DNA of 10,198 bases from an uncultured Prevotellaceae bacterium. GTDB taxonomy: Bacteria; Bacteroidota; Bacteroidia; Bacteroidales; Bacteroidaceae. Positions 1 through 7,125 of the stretch are shown in pieces. The notes under the pieces were generated by a model. The model saw only the letters and a list, made by a program, of their open reading frames with translations. It was not told where the DNA came from and ran no database searches. The position numbers were made by a program, and so were the translations under genes. The DNA is taken from positions 1 to 10,198 of the forward strand of contig CABSGW010000077.1 in the NCBI GenBank assembly GCA_902477365.1, written 5' to 3'. Positions within the stretch are counted from its first letter, which is position 1. Each line of letters opens with the position of its first letter.

Positions 1-1
1 G

Positions 2-994
2 CAAGGCAAAAGCACCGGTTACGGCGATGCCTGTCTGGTAGCTGACCGCGAACAGAACCGTCTGTTGCTGGTATGCGTGGCCGGAAACATACCCTATTGG
101 GCCTCAAAACGGGAAAATCCTCAACTCATGGTGTGCAGCTATGGCACACTGAACCCCAAAAGCGGACAATGGGAGTGGTCTGCTCCCGAAGAGTTTACGG
201 AAAGCATCTACGAAGGACTTTTTGGCGGCCGCATTAACGGAATGTTCATGGGCTCGGGACGTATCTGCCAGTCCAGCCGCGTAAAAGTAGGCAGCGCTTA
301 TCGTCTCTATGCCGCACTTTGCACCCACAAAGGAAACTATGTTATCTATTCGGACGATTTCGGAAAGAACTGGAAAGTGCTGGGCGATCCCGTCAAGTCG
401 TGCGCACCCAAAGGGGACGAACCGAAGTGTGAAGAACTACCCGACGGCTCTGTGCTGCTGAGTAGCCGCAAAGCAGGAGGACGTTATTTCAACATCTATA
501 AATATACGGATGTGAGTACCGGTAGCGGAGCATGGGGCGAAGCCGTTGATACACGTACCGTGAAAAACGGCATCAGCAACCAGGGATCGCCCACCGACGG
601 AGAGATTCTACTGGTGAAAGCCCAGCGCAAAAGCGACAACCGCATCGTAGATCTGGCCCTCCAATCTATTCCCATCGGCCCGGGACGCAGTCATGTAGGT
701 ATCTACTACAAAGCCCTGGACGAACCAACCGACTATGACACACCGCAACACTTCGCCGAACATTGGGAGGGAGTATACGAGGTGACGTCTCGCGGATCGG
801 CCTACTCCACCATGACCCTTCAGCCCGACGGACGAATCGGTTTCTACTTTGAGGAAGAACCGCTGTGGTACCAGATGATTTACCTGCCGCTGACCATCGA
901 GACCATCACAAACGGTGGCTATCGTCTGGCGGCCAATTACCGCGGTGAACCTTTTTATTCGACAACAAACACACTTTCAGGACCTGTAAAATAG
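2..994 (+). CDS. Exo-alpha-sialidase (GH33, BNR/Asp-box), C-terminal part, 5' end outside window
   Basis: Hydrolyses terminal alpha-linked sialic acid from host glycans; in this family it usually acts in the periplasm or at the cell surface. The reading frame is open from base 2, so the start lies upstream and the first TTG/ATG codons inside the window are not real starts. About 330 residues are visible. Numbered from the TTG codon at 65: a canonical Asp-box SDDFGKNW (96-103); the pair E119/R135 in DEPKCEELPDGSVLLSSR, with the same 16-residue spacing as catalytic Glu260/Arg276 of the Micromonospora sialidase; a possible third arginine R208; and the likely nucleophile Tyr247 in AYSTMTLQPDGRIGF. 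The C-terminus has the Bacteroides-type FYFEEE...MIYLPLTIETIT pattern. The first triad arginine and the acid/base Asp should lie in the missing N-terminal part. The stop at 994 is 13 nt before the DUF4861 gene, which implies one operon. The family call is strong; linkage specificity cannot be read. Confidence 0.88.
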   Translation, partial: QGKSTGYGDACLVADREQNRLLLVCVAGNIPYWASKRENPQLMVCSYGTLNPKSGQWEWSAPEEFTESIYEGLFGGRINGMFMGSGRICQSSRVKVGSAYRLYAALCTHKGNYVIYSDDFGKNWKVLGDPVKSCAPKGDEPKCEELPDGSVLLSSRKAGGRYFNIYKYTDVSTGSGAWGEAVDTRTVKNGISNQGSPTDGEILLVKAQRKSDNRIVDLALQSIPIGPGRSHVGIYYKALDEPTDYDTPQHFAEHWEGVYEVTSRGSAYSTMTLQPDGRIGFYFEEEPLWYQMIYLPLTIETITNGGYRLAANYRGEPFYSTTNTLSGPVK

Positions 995-1007
995 TTGTAT
1001 TATACCC

Positions 1008-2189
1008 ATGAAAAAGCTTGTATTTTTCTTTTTAGCGACAGCTATGAGTGTACAAACCTCGGCTGCGCAAACCCGAAAAATAACGGTCAGGGTGAGTAAT
1101 CCCATCGCTGTGGCACGCCCTTGCGAAAGCATCGAGATAGACAGTAAAACGTTGCAAAAACGATTGAAACCCGAAGCGGGACAAACCTACCGGGTAGAAG
1201 ATGCAACGGGAAACCGTTTGCCTGTACAAATGACCCATGACGGCAAACTCCTGTTCCAAGCACAACTATCCCCTAACGGACAAGCCACGTACACCATCAC
1301 TACGGGATCGCCTCTGCCTTATCCCACAGTGGCATGTGGACAACATTACCCGGATCGTGCCGACGACATAGCCTGGGAAAACGACCGGGTAGCCTTCAGG
1401 GCCTACGGACCCGCGCTTCAGAAGCGGGGCGAACGGGCTTTCGGGTACGATGCCTTTGCCAAGCGCGTTGCCTATCCCGTCATCTATAAATGGTACGACG
1501 GCGAGTTACGCCGCGGCATATCCTATCACCGTGACCACGGCGAGGGCATGGATGTATACACGGTAGGCCCTACGCTGGGATGTGGCACGGCTGCCTTGTT
1601 GGGCAAGAACGATTCCATTGTGTATCCCTATTGCTACCAAACCTTCGAGATACTCGACAACGGCCCGTTGCGCTTCACCATGAAACTGACCTACCGCCCT
1701 TTCTCACTCAACGGAAACAGCATTACCGAAGTGCGTACCATCAGTCTGGACAAGGGATCACAGCTCAACCGTACACTCATCAGTTACAACGGTTTGCAGC
1801 ATCCTATGCCCGTTGTAACCGGAATCGTGGTACACCCCGAAAATCCTGACGCATGGAGAACCGACACACAAGACGGCTACATTGCCTATGAAGACTTGAC
1901 CAACCAAGCCAAAGGCAACAACGGGAAAATATACGTGGGCGCCGTGGTACCGTACAAGTTGGAAAAAACCGGCATGACGCCTTTCCCCGAAGCCGAACGG
2001 AAACGTCAGCGCGGCGGAGCCGTAGGCCACGTGCTGGCGCAAAGTATGTACCAGCCGCAGACCGGCTATCTTTATTATTGGGGTACCGGATGGAGTAAAT
2101 ACGGATTCTCCAGTATGGAAGCATGGACCACTTACCTGAAAAACTACGCGTCCTGTCTGCGGCATCCGGTCAAAATCAGTATTCAATAA
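1008..2189 (+). CDS. Secreted DUF4861 family protein
   Basis: This 393-residue protein has an N-terminal signal peptide (K2-K3, then a hydrophobic VFFFLATAMSV stretch and a probable signal peptidase I site near SAA-QT at 20-22). No lipobox cysteine is visible, so a periplasmic or secreted location is likely. The rest resembles the DUF4861 family over its full length: an N-terminal beta-rich part (VRVSNPIAVARP, then a DGKLLFQAQL segment), a central conserved block ADDIAWENDRVAFRAYGPAL...GERAFGYDAFAKRV, then SYHRDHGEGMDVYTVGPTLG, EILDNGPLRFTMKLTY and a C-terminal YYWGTGWSKYGFSSMEAW block. Conserved His, Asp, Glu and Trp residues in the central block could form a sugar-binding or catalytic pocket, but that is inference. 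To my knowledge the family occurs mostly in polysaccharide-utilisation loci and I know of no firm activity for it. It is 13 nt after the sialidase and 12 nt before the beta-galactosidase, so it is almost certainly co-transcribed. The ATG is chosen because the signal peptide starts directly there. Confidence 0.85.
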   Translation: MKKLVFFFLATAMSVQTSAAQTRKITVRVSNPIAVARPCESIEIDSKTLQKRLKPEAGQTYRVEDATGNRLPVQMTHDGKLLFQAQLSPNGQATYTITTGSPLPYPTVACGQHYPDRADDIAWENDRVAFRAYGPALQKRGERAFGYDAFAKRVAYPVIYKWYDGELRRGISYHRDHGEGMDVYTVGPTLGCGTAALLGKNDSIVYPYCYQTFEILDNGPLRFTMKLTYRPFSLNGNSITEVRTISLDKGSQLNRTLISYNGLQHPMPVVTGIVVHPENPDAWRTDTQDGYIAYEDLTNQAKGNNGKIYVGAVVPYKLEKTGMTPFPEAERKRQRGGAVGHVLAQSMYQPQTGYLYYWGTGWSKYGFSSMEAWTTYLKNYASCLRHPVKISIQ

Positions 2190-2201
2190 CAACCACTCAA
2201 T

Positions 2202-5200
2202 ATGAAATATCGTATTTCCCTGTTCGTATTGTTTGTAGTAACCTTGATACAACTCCGGGCTGCTACTACATTTGAAAAAGGAACGTTCTACTGGATACGT
2301 TCAGCCCGCTACGGTGGAAAAGTATGGACCCTTGGAGCCGGACAGACCTCCGCGGCTATCCAACTGAATGCGCCGAGTGCTACTAACGACCGCCAAGTAT
2401 GGACCGTTACCGAACTATCGGGCAGTTACCGACTGATAAACCCCTTCGGGCAACAGGCTGCACACAACACTTCGGACGGACGTATCGAAGCTACCGAGAA
2501 TAACGGAAGCGACGAATCGCAACTTTGGAAACTGGAGCCGGCCGGACAGGGAAACTACCTGCTTATCCCCGCCAATCGCCCCACTCAGGCAGTGCGGGCC
2601 GGTGCAGACGGAAAACTTACATTAACAACAAAAACAGCCGCCAAAAACGATCCGGCATGTCAGTTCAAACTAGAACAATCCCCTCAAGCCGGCTTCGACC
2701 CCGATGCCTGTTACCGCATCGAGGCTGCCACACGTCCCGGTTTTGTGTTAGGTAACGGAGACGACGGAGGCAACAATACACGCATCGCACTGGAAGCCAC
2801 CGACAGCCTGAACCGGGGACAATACTGGAACATCGGCATGATCGACCTGGAAAGACGATTTGTGGCAGGTGCCTTCTACCATCAAAATTTTGACGACGGA
2901 GGTGGAAAACCCACCATCAACTATCTGTTGCAATGGCCAGCCCAGGAAGGCGTGTGGAACAATGCCCAGTTCCGTTTTCTTCCGGTTAAAGGAAAACCTG
3001 GAGTGTACCGCATCGCGTCGGCTTCGGACAAGCTGAAAAAGGAGGTTTACGCATGGAGTGAAAAAGATATCACCCGCATACCGGAAGCACAAGCTAAAGA
3101 CAACAGTTTGTTCCGCTTTGTACGGGTTGAAAAACCCAAAATAGCTTCTCCTTGCTGGGAAGACGAGACCGTCTTCGCCATCAATAAGGAGCAAGGACAT
3201 GCCACCTACATGCCTTACGCAACAGAAGCCGACATGATGGCCGATGTGGAATATTACCAAACCCCCTGGGTCACTCCGCACAACCACAACTATATGAGCT
3301 TGAACGGCATGTGGCACTTCAATCTGGTAAGTGAACCGTCACAGCGCCCTACTGACTTCTACAAGGAAGGATTCAACGCTACCGGCTGGGATCAGATTCC
3401 CGTACCTTCAAACTGGGAAATGCAAGGCTACGACCGTCCCATTTACAACAATGTGGAATACCCGCACGCCAACACGCCTCCCTTCATCAAGGCACGTCCG
3501 GGATTCAACGACAACGGAAAGAACTACGGCATCAATCCTGTCGGATCGTATATCCGTACCTTCAACTTGCCCACAGGTTGGGAAAAGCAACGCACCTTCA
3601 TCCATTTCGGTGGTATCTACAGCGCCGCACTGGTTTATCTGAACGGCCGTTACGTGGGCTATTCACAAGGAGCGAACAACGTGGCTGAGTTTGACCTGAC
3701 CCCCTATTTGCGTACCGGCAAGAACACGCTGGCCGTACAGGTGTTCCGCTGGAGCGACGGTTCTTACCTGGAATGCCAGGACATGTTCCGCATGAGTGGT
3801 ATTTTCCGCGAAGTGTACCTATACAACACACCGCGAGCCGCCGTCCGCGACCACTACATCACCGCCAAACTGGACGCCGCTTCCAAATACAAAAAGGGAA
3901 TGCTCAACGTACAGCTCACCCTGGACAACCGTGACAAACTGGCCGTCAACAAAGAATTGCAGGTGACACTATATGCGCCCAACGGACTGCTGATCGATAA
4001 AAAAGAGACGGAAGTACGCCTTGCTCCTACCGATACACTGCTCACCACCAGCCTCCAGTTCAACGTGGACAATCTGCAACTATGGACAGCCGAGACTCCC
4101 CACCTCTATACCATTCACGTGGTACAACGCCAGGCTCGTGGCGGTGAGGAGATGGCCTTCTCCACCAAATACGGTTTCCGTGACATCCACATCAAGGGAA
4201 GCCGGCTGTACATCAACGGCCAGGCCGTCCTTTTCAAAGGAGCAAACCGCCACGACACCCACCCGCTCTATGGGCGTGCCGTACCGGTAGAAACCCTCTT
4301 GCAGGACGTATTGATGATGAAGCGTAACAATCTGAACACGATACGCACCTCGCACTATCCGAACGAAGCCAAAATGTATGCCATGTTCGACTATTACGGC
4401 CTGTACACCATGGACGAAGCCGACTTGGAAAACCATGCCAATCAAAGCCTCAGCAACCAGCCGTCGTGGATACCGGCCTTTGTTGACCGTATAGACCGCA
4501 TGGTGTTGCGCGACCGCAACCACCCTAGCGTCATCTTCTGGAGCTTAGGCAACGAAGCCGGCAACGGCGAGAACTTCCGCTATTGCTACGACGCGGCGCG
4601 CCGATTAGACACGCGGCCCATCCATTACGAAGGAACACGCGCCGACAAGCCCTATGGCGGTACGCGCTTCAGCGACATGTATTCGAAGATGTATCCCGGT
4701 ATGGACTGGATGGCGCAAAACACCAACAACCTGGACAAACCCATGTTCTTATGCGAATATGCACACGCCATGGGTAACGCCATCGGCAACCTGAGCGAAT
4801 ACTGGAACAGCATAGAAAACAGCAACAGTACCATCGGTGGCTGTATCTGGGACTGGGTGGACCAAGCCATCTACGAACCGCGCGAGATAAAGAACGGCAC
4901 ATGGAAAGGACGCCTGCGCACCGGTTACGACTTCCCCGGCCCTCACCAAGGAAACTTCTGCTCCAACGGAATACTGACGGCTACACGCCGCGAAAGTCCC
5001 AAACTGGCCGAGGTGAAAGCTGTCTACCAGTATATCAAACTAAAACTGAACCAGACAGATGCCAAAAAGAACCGTGTCAGTCTTCAACTGCGCAACACTT
5101 ATGGTTTCACGCCGCTCAGCCACTTCACACTACGCTGGCAGACGATAGTCAACGGACGTGTGGTAGCGACCTTAAGCAAGCAGCTTGCCGCCATACAACC

Positions 5201-6242
5201 GGGCGACTCAACCGTTATGGAACTTCCTTTGCCGAAGGTCAAACTCCAGCGTGCACAGAAAAAAGGCGACGAGGTATTACTCAACTGTTTCATCGAACAA
5301 AGCAGCGCCACCACCTGGGCTCCCAAAGGCCACATCGTAGCTCAACAACAGTTCTGCCTCCAAGCACGACCGGGTCTCCCGGCACTTCAGGTTGCATCCA
5401 AGGCCGAACCGTTGAAAACCACGGATCTCGAAACACAACAACCTACATTCAGTGTGGGAAACAGCAACGTGCAGCTGACCTTTTGTAAAACAACCGGAAA
5501 GGTAACGTCAATGAAGCTGAACGAAAAAGAAACCATCTGGAACGGACAGGGCTTTACTTACGATAACCACCGCTGGATAGAAAACGACCGGTACAGCCGC
5601 ACCGAAAACGGCATGGACTCAACAGCCCGCTATACCGTAGCCGAGGCTGATGGAAAAACCATCGTTACCGTCACCCACACCGGTAAACTATGCAACACCG
5701 AGACCCAGTACACCCTCTGGCCGCAAGGCATCGTCGACATGGAATGCCGTTTCACACCGCAAACCACGGAACTGCGCCGCGCCGGATTGGTGTGTATGCT
5801 CAACGCCGACCTGACACAGGTAGACTATTACGCACACGGTCCGTGGGAAAACTACAACGACCGTAAAACCGGTTGTCCGGTAGGTCGCTACACAACGGTT
5901 GTAGACTCATTGTGCGAGGATTACATGAAGCCGCAATCAACCGGTAACCGCGAAGCCTTGCGCGAACTCGCCCTGACAGACCGCAACGGAAACGGCTTGC
6001 TCATCAAAACCGAAGGCAATGTATCCTTCTCGGCTCTGCGCTATACCGATGCCGACCTGATGCAAACCGCACACCAATGGGAGTTAAAGAAACGTCCCTG
6101 CGTCGTACTCCACTTGGATGCTGCCCACCGTGGCGTAGGTAACGGCAGTTGCGGACAGAATGTAGGAACCATTCGTCCTTACTGCATTCCTCAGCAAACG
6201 CTTACGTACAAACTGCGTATTTCGTCTTATACCAAGAAGTGA
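2202..6242 (+). CDS. Secreted LacZ-type beta-galactosidase (GH2) with two N-terminal ricin-like beta-trefoils
   Basis: Hydrolyses terminal beta-D-galactosides. The 1346 residues comprise a signal peptide (1-20, LIQLRA-ATT); a first beta-trefoil (about 25-160) with QxW-type repeats Q65-W67, Q107-W109 and Q154-F155; a second (about 165-310) with Q207-W209, QFRF at 256 and LFRF at 303; and a LacZ-length core of about 1025 residues. The core has the GH2 sugar-binding domain (about 360-540), an Ig-like domain, a TIM barrel (about 650-950), a second Ig-like domain and the Bgal_small_N-type C-terminal domain. Residues align with E. coli LacZ: H684 (His357), H718 (His391), E743 and H745 (Mg ligands Glu416/His418), N784-E785 (Asn460/acid-base Glu461), M826-Y827 (Met502/Tyr503) and nucleophile E852 in LCEYAHAMGN (Glu537). 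The position of LacZ Trp999 appears to be Cys (GVGNGSCGQ). Export and lectin-like domains point to a periplasmic or surface glycan target rather than cytoplasmic lactose. Last gene of the operon, with a strong hairpin 32 nt after the stop. Confidence 0.93.
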   Translation: MKYRISLFVLFVVTLIQLRAATTFEKGTFYWIRSARYGGKVWTLGAGQTSAAIQLNAPSATNDRQVWTVTELSGSYRLINPFGQQAAHNTSDGRIEATENNGSDESQLWKLEPAGQGNYLLIPANRPTQAVRAGADGKLTLTTKTAAKNDPACQFKLEQSPQAGFDPDACYRIEAATRPGFVLGNGDDGGNNTRIALEATDSLNRGQYWNIGMIDLERRFVAGAFYHQNFDDGGGKPTINYLLQWPAQEGVWNNAQFRFLPVKGKPGVYRIASASDKLKKEVYAWSEKDITRIPEAQAKDNSLFRFVRVEKPKIASPCWEDETVFAINKEQGHATYMPYATEADMMADVEYYQTPWVTPHNHNYMSLNGMWHFNLVSEPSQRPTDFYKEGFNATGWDQIPVPSNWEMQGYDRPIYNNVEYPHANTPPFIKARPGFNDNGKNYGINPVGSYIRTFNLPTGWEKQRTFIHFGGIYSAALVYLNGRYVGYSQGANNVAEFDLTPYLRTGKNTLAVQVFRWSDGSYLECQDMFRMSGIFREVYLYNTPRAAVRDHYITAKLDAASKYKKGMLNVQLTLDNRDKLAVNKELQVTLYAPNGLLIDKKETEVRLAPTDTLLTTSLQFNVDNLQLWTAETPHLYTIHVVQRQARGGEEMAFSTKYGFRDIHIKGSRLYINGQAVLFKGANRHDTHPLYGRAVPVETLLQDVLMMKRNNLNTIRTSHYPNEAKMYAMFDYYGLYTMDEADLENHANQSLSNQPSWIPAFVDRIDRMVLRDRNHPSVIFWSLGNEAGNGENFRYCYDAARRLDTRPIHYEGTRADKPYGGTRFSDMYSKMYPGMDWMAQNTNNLDKPMFLCEYAHAMGNAIGNLSEYWNSIENSNSTIGGCIWDWVDQAIYEPREIKNGTWKGRLRTGYDFPGPHQGNFCSNGILTATRRESPKLAEVKAVYQYIKLKLNQTDAKKNRVSLQLRNTYGFTPLSHFTLRWQTIVNGRVVATLSKQLAAIQPGDSTVMELPLPKVKLQRAQKKGDEVLLNCFIEQSSATTWAPKGHIVAQQQFCLQARPGLPALQVASKAEPLKTTDLETQQPTFSVGNSNVQLTFCKTTGKVTSMKLNEKETIWNGQGFTYDNHRWIENDRYSRTENGMDSTARYTVAEADGKTIVTVTHTGKLCNTETQYTLWPQGIVDMECRFTPQTTELRRAGLVCMLNADLTQVDYYAHGPWENYNDRKTGCPVGRYTTVVDSLCEDYMKPQSTGNREALRELALTDRNGNGLLIKTEGNVSFSALRYTDADLMQTAHQWELKKRPCVVLHLDAAHRGVGNGSCGQNVGTIRPYCIPQQTLTYKLRISSYTKK

Positions 6243-6273
6243 TAAAGACAATTATCCCCATAAACAACCAAAA

Positions 6274-6313
6274 GAGAAAAGGCTTTTCCGCTTGAACGGA
6301 AAAGCCTTTTCTC
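6274..6313 (+). terminator. Rho-independent terminator after the glycan operon
   Basis: A perfect 17-bp inverted repeat (6274-6290 and 6297-6313) with a 6-nt loop CTTGAA, starting 32 nt after the GH2 stop. The 5' arm holds an AAAA run and the 3' arm ends CCTTTTCTC, so the U-tract is partly inside the stem and a shorter inner hairpin would be followed by TTTTCTC. The symmetry would let it work on either strand. It marks the end of the sialidase-DUF4861-GH2 unit. Confidence 0.85.
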
Positions 6314-6514
6314 GGTACTTACCCGTCCACGTGCCCTGCCAGGTAACATGACCGAAAACAAATTCCCCCAACCAAATCTTAACACTACCTTCATCGGCCG
6401 TTTTCAGCATTTCAGAATTCTCAACAAATATCTCCCTTCACCTTCCACCTTCCCCTCATCCGCTTTCACCCTTGGCTTCTCATCGCCCTTTTAAGCAAAA
6501 AATCTGTAACAAAA
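6314..6514. other. Noncoding spacer between the operon terminator and the tRNA promoter
   Basis: No credible gene is visible: the open frames here lack a start context and any recognisable family. The first part (6314-6430) shows no clear structure that I can support. The second part contains the pyrimidine-rich heptamer tract listed separately. Confidence 0.6.
6434..6475 (+). repeat. Degenerate 7-bp pyrimidine-rich tandem repeat
   Basis: Read in sevens from 6434, the sequence goes CCCTTCA, CCTTCCA, CCTTCCC, CTCATCC, GCTTTCA, CCCTTGG: about six decaying heptamers, almost free of G on the plus strand. The register is clear for the first three and weak after that. No function is evident; it lies between an operon terminator and a tRNA promoter. 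Confidence 0.45.
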
Positions 6515-6546
6515 TTTGGTTGTTTCGCAAATTGATACTATCTTTG
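6515..6546 (+). promoter_or_regulatory. Promoter of tRNA-Gln (Bacteroidota -33/-7 type)
   Basis: A -33 element TTTG (6515-6518), a 20-nt spacer and a -7 element TATCTTTG (6539-6546) match the Bacteroidota sigma factor consensus TTTG-N19-21-TAnnTTTG. The expected start of transcription is a few bases downstream, giving a 5' leader of roughly 25-30 nt before the mature tRNA. The bases after the -7 box (CACCG) are identical to those of the promoter at 7049-7079. Confidence 0.8.
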
Positions 6547-6578
6547 CACCGCTATTTAACGATAGCACCAATCAAGTT

Positions 6579-6649
6579 TGTTCCGTGGTGTAATGGCAGC
6601 ACTAGAGTTTTTGGTTCTCTCAGTCTCTGTTCGAATCAGGGCGGAACAA
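6579..6649 (+). tRNA. tRNA-Gln, anticodon UUG
   Basis: A full cloverleaf folds by hand: acceptor stem TGTTCCG (6579-6585) pairs perfectly with CGGAACA (6642-6648); D-stem GTG/CAC with a GG-containing loop (6588-6602); anticodon arm 6604-6620 with loop TTTTGGT and anticodon TTG at 6611-6613; 4-nt variable loop CAGT; T-arm CTCTG-TTCGAAT-CAGGG (6625-6641) with one G-U wobble; discriminator A at 6649. The CCA end is not encoded (the next bases are CTAA), so it must be added after transcription. Positions 31 and 39 are both T, leaving a U-U mismatch at the bottom of the anticodon stem. Single-gene transcript with its own promoter and terminator. UUG reads CAA, and CAG by wobble. Confidence 0.95.
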
Positions 6650-6656
6650 CTAAATG

Positions 6657-6695
6657 AAAGCATCGATTTTACAGAAGTCGATGCTTTTCTTTTTA
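6657..6695 (+). terminator. Rho-independent terminator of tRNA-Gln
   Basis: A 10-bp perfect stem (AAAGCATCGA at 6657-6666 with TCGATGCTTT at 6678-6687) and an 11-nt loop are followed by a T-rich run (TTTTCTTTTT). It begins 8 nt after the mature tRNA 3' end. Confidence 0.88.
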
Positions 6696-7048
6696 ATATT
6701 TGTCACCAACCAATCCCGCCTTACACTGACTGACACTGCGTCTATTGCAAGCAAAAGCCCAGTTCGTTGCAACAGACTGGGCACTTCGTTGTAACGACAT
6801 GCCCAGTCCGTTTCCCCTACCCAGTAGGCTGTGTACGCCGTCCACACCGATGTCTTACAACCTTCCTCCTGTTACAAACATGATACCCGTCCACTATCAT
6901 TTTTTTTCAAATAACATACACAAATACAAAATTACCACCTCAAAATCCGCATAAGACCTTTTATTTACAAATATTCAATGAGAAAATGGAAATAAAAGAC
7001 CAATAAAAGCACAATAACCTCCTTGAAAAGCAAAATGTAAGGAATATT
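6696..7048. other. Noncoding region between tRNA-Gln and the outer-membrane protein gene
   Basis: No supported gene. It holds the palindromic repeat cluster at 6757-6826. From about 6890 it is strongly AT-rich (T8 run at 6900-6907) up to the promoter at 7049. The short open frames here have no start context or family resemblance and run through the repeats. I see no riboswitch or other structured RNA that I can name. Confidence 0.6.
6757..6826. repeat. REP-like cluster of alternating inverted repeats (GCCCAGT/ACTGGGC)
   Basis: GCCCAGT (6757-6763), ACTGGGC (6776-6782), GCCCAGT (6801-6807) and a further CCCAGT (6820-6825) alternate in orientation, so the middle copy can pair with either neighbour. 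The spacers carry nested palindromes: GTTGCAAC (6766-6773) and TCGTT-GT-AACGA (6786-6797). Read differently, it is a roughly 22-bp tandem repeat with copies starting at 6757, 6779 and 6801, sharing an AGTTCGTTGCAAC-like core that becomes CCGTTTCCCC in the third copy. The hairpin at 6776-6807 (ACTGGGCA with TGCCCAGT, 8 bp) is the longest fold. Function unknown; possibilities are a REP/MITE-like element, a structured RNA end or a protein-binding site. Confidence 0.7.
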
Positions 7049-7079
7049 TTTGTCCTTAATAGATATTTGTCTACCTTTG
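7049..7079 (+). promoter_or_regulatory. Promoter of the outer-membrane beta-barrel gene
   Basis: A -33 TTTG (7049-7052), a 19-nt spacer and a -7 TACCTTTG (7072-7079) are a full match to the Bacteroidota consensus. It predicts a 5' leader of about 40 nt that is nearly all A/T (TTTATTTATTCACTTAAAAT region) and has no Shine-Dalgarno sequence, as is usual for well-expressed Bacteroides genes. Confidence 0.82.
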
Positions 7080-7125
7080 CACCGAGAATAATATATTTAT
7101 TTATTCACTTAAAATTTTTATCGTC

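Noticed and set aside
1758..2252. Long antisense open frame (164 codons) opposite the DUF4861 gene, and similar ones opposite GH2 and M16
   Set aside because: They mirror the codon bias of strong coding genes on the other strand, lack start context, and have no family resemblance.
3000..3140. Possible internal start giving a separate LacZ without trefoil domains
   Set aside because: The frame is continuous from a clear signal peptide at 2202, and no promoter or ribosome-binding site is visible before the core.
6472..6657. Open frame of 61 codons running across the tRNA promoter and tRNA-Gln
   Set aside because: It reads through a complete tRNA gene and its promoter, has no ribosome-binding context and no recognisable protein family.
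6579..6700. tRNA 3' end as an integration site for a mobile element
   Set aside because: No integrase gene lies next to the tRNA and no duplicated tRNA 3' end appears downstream; only a terminator and short repeats follow.
6757..6826. CRISPR array
   Set aside because: The repeat unit is about 22 bp with no unique spacers between copies, copies diverge quickly, and there are no cas genes.
6745..6954. Open frame of 69 codons over the palindromic repeat cluster
   Set aside because: The predicted peptide is low-complexity, derives from the repeats and AT-rich DNA, and has no start signal.
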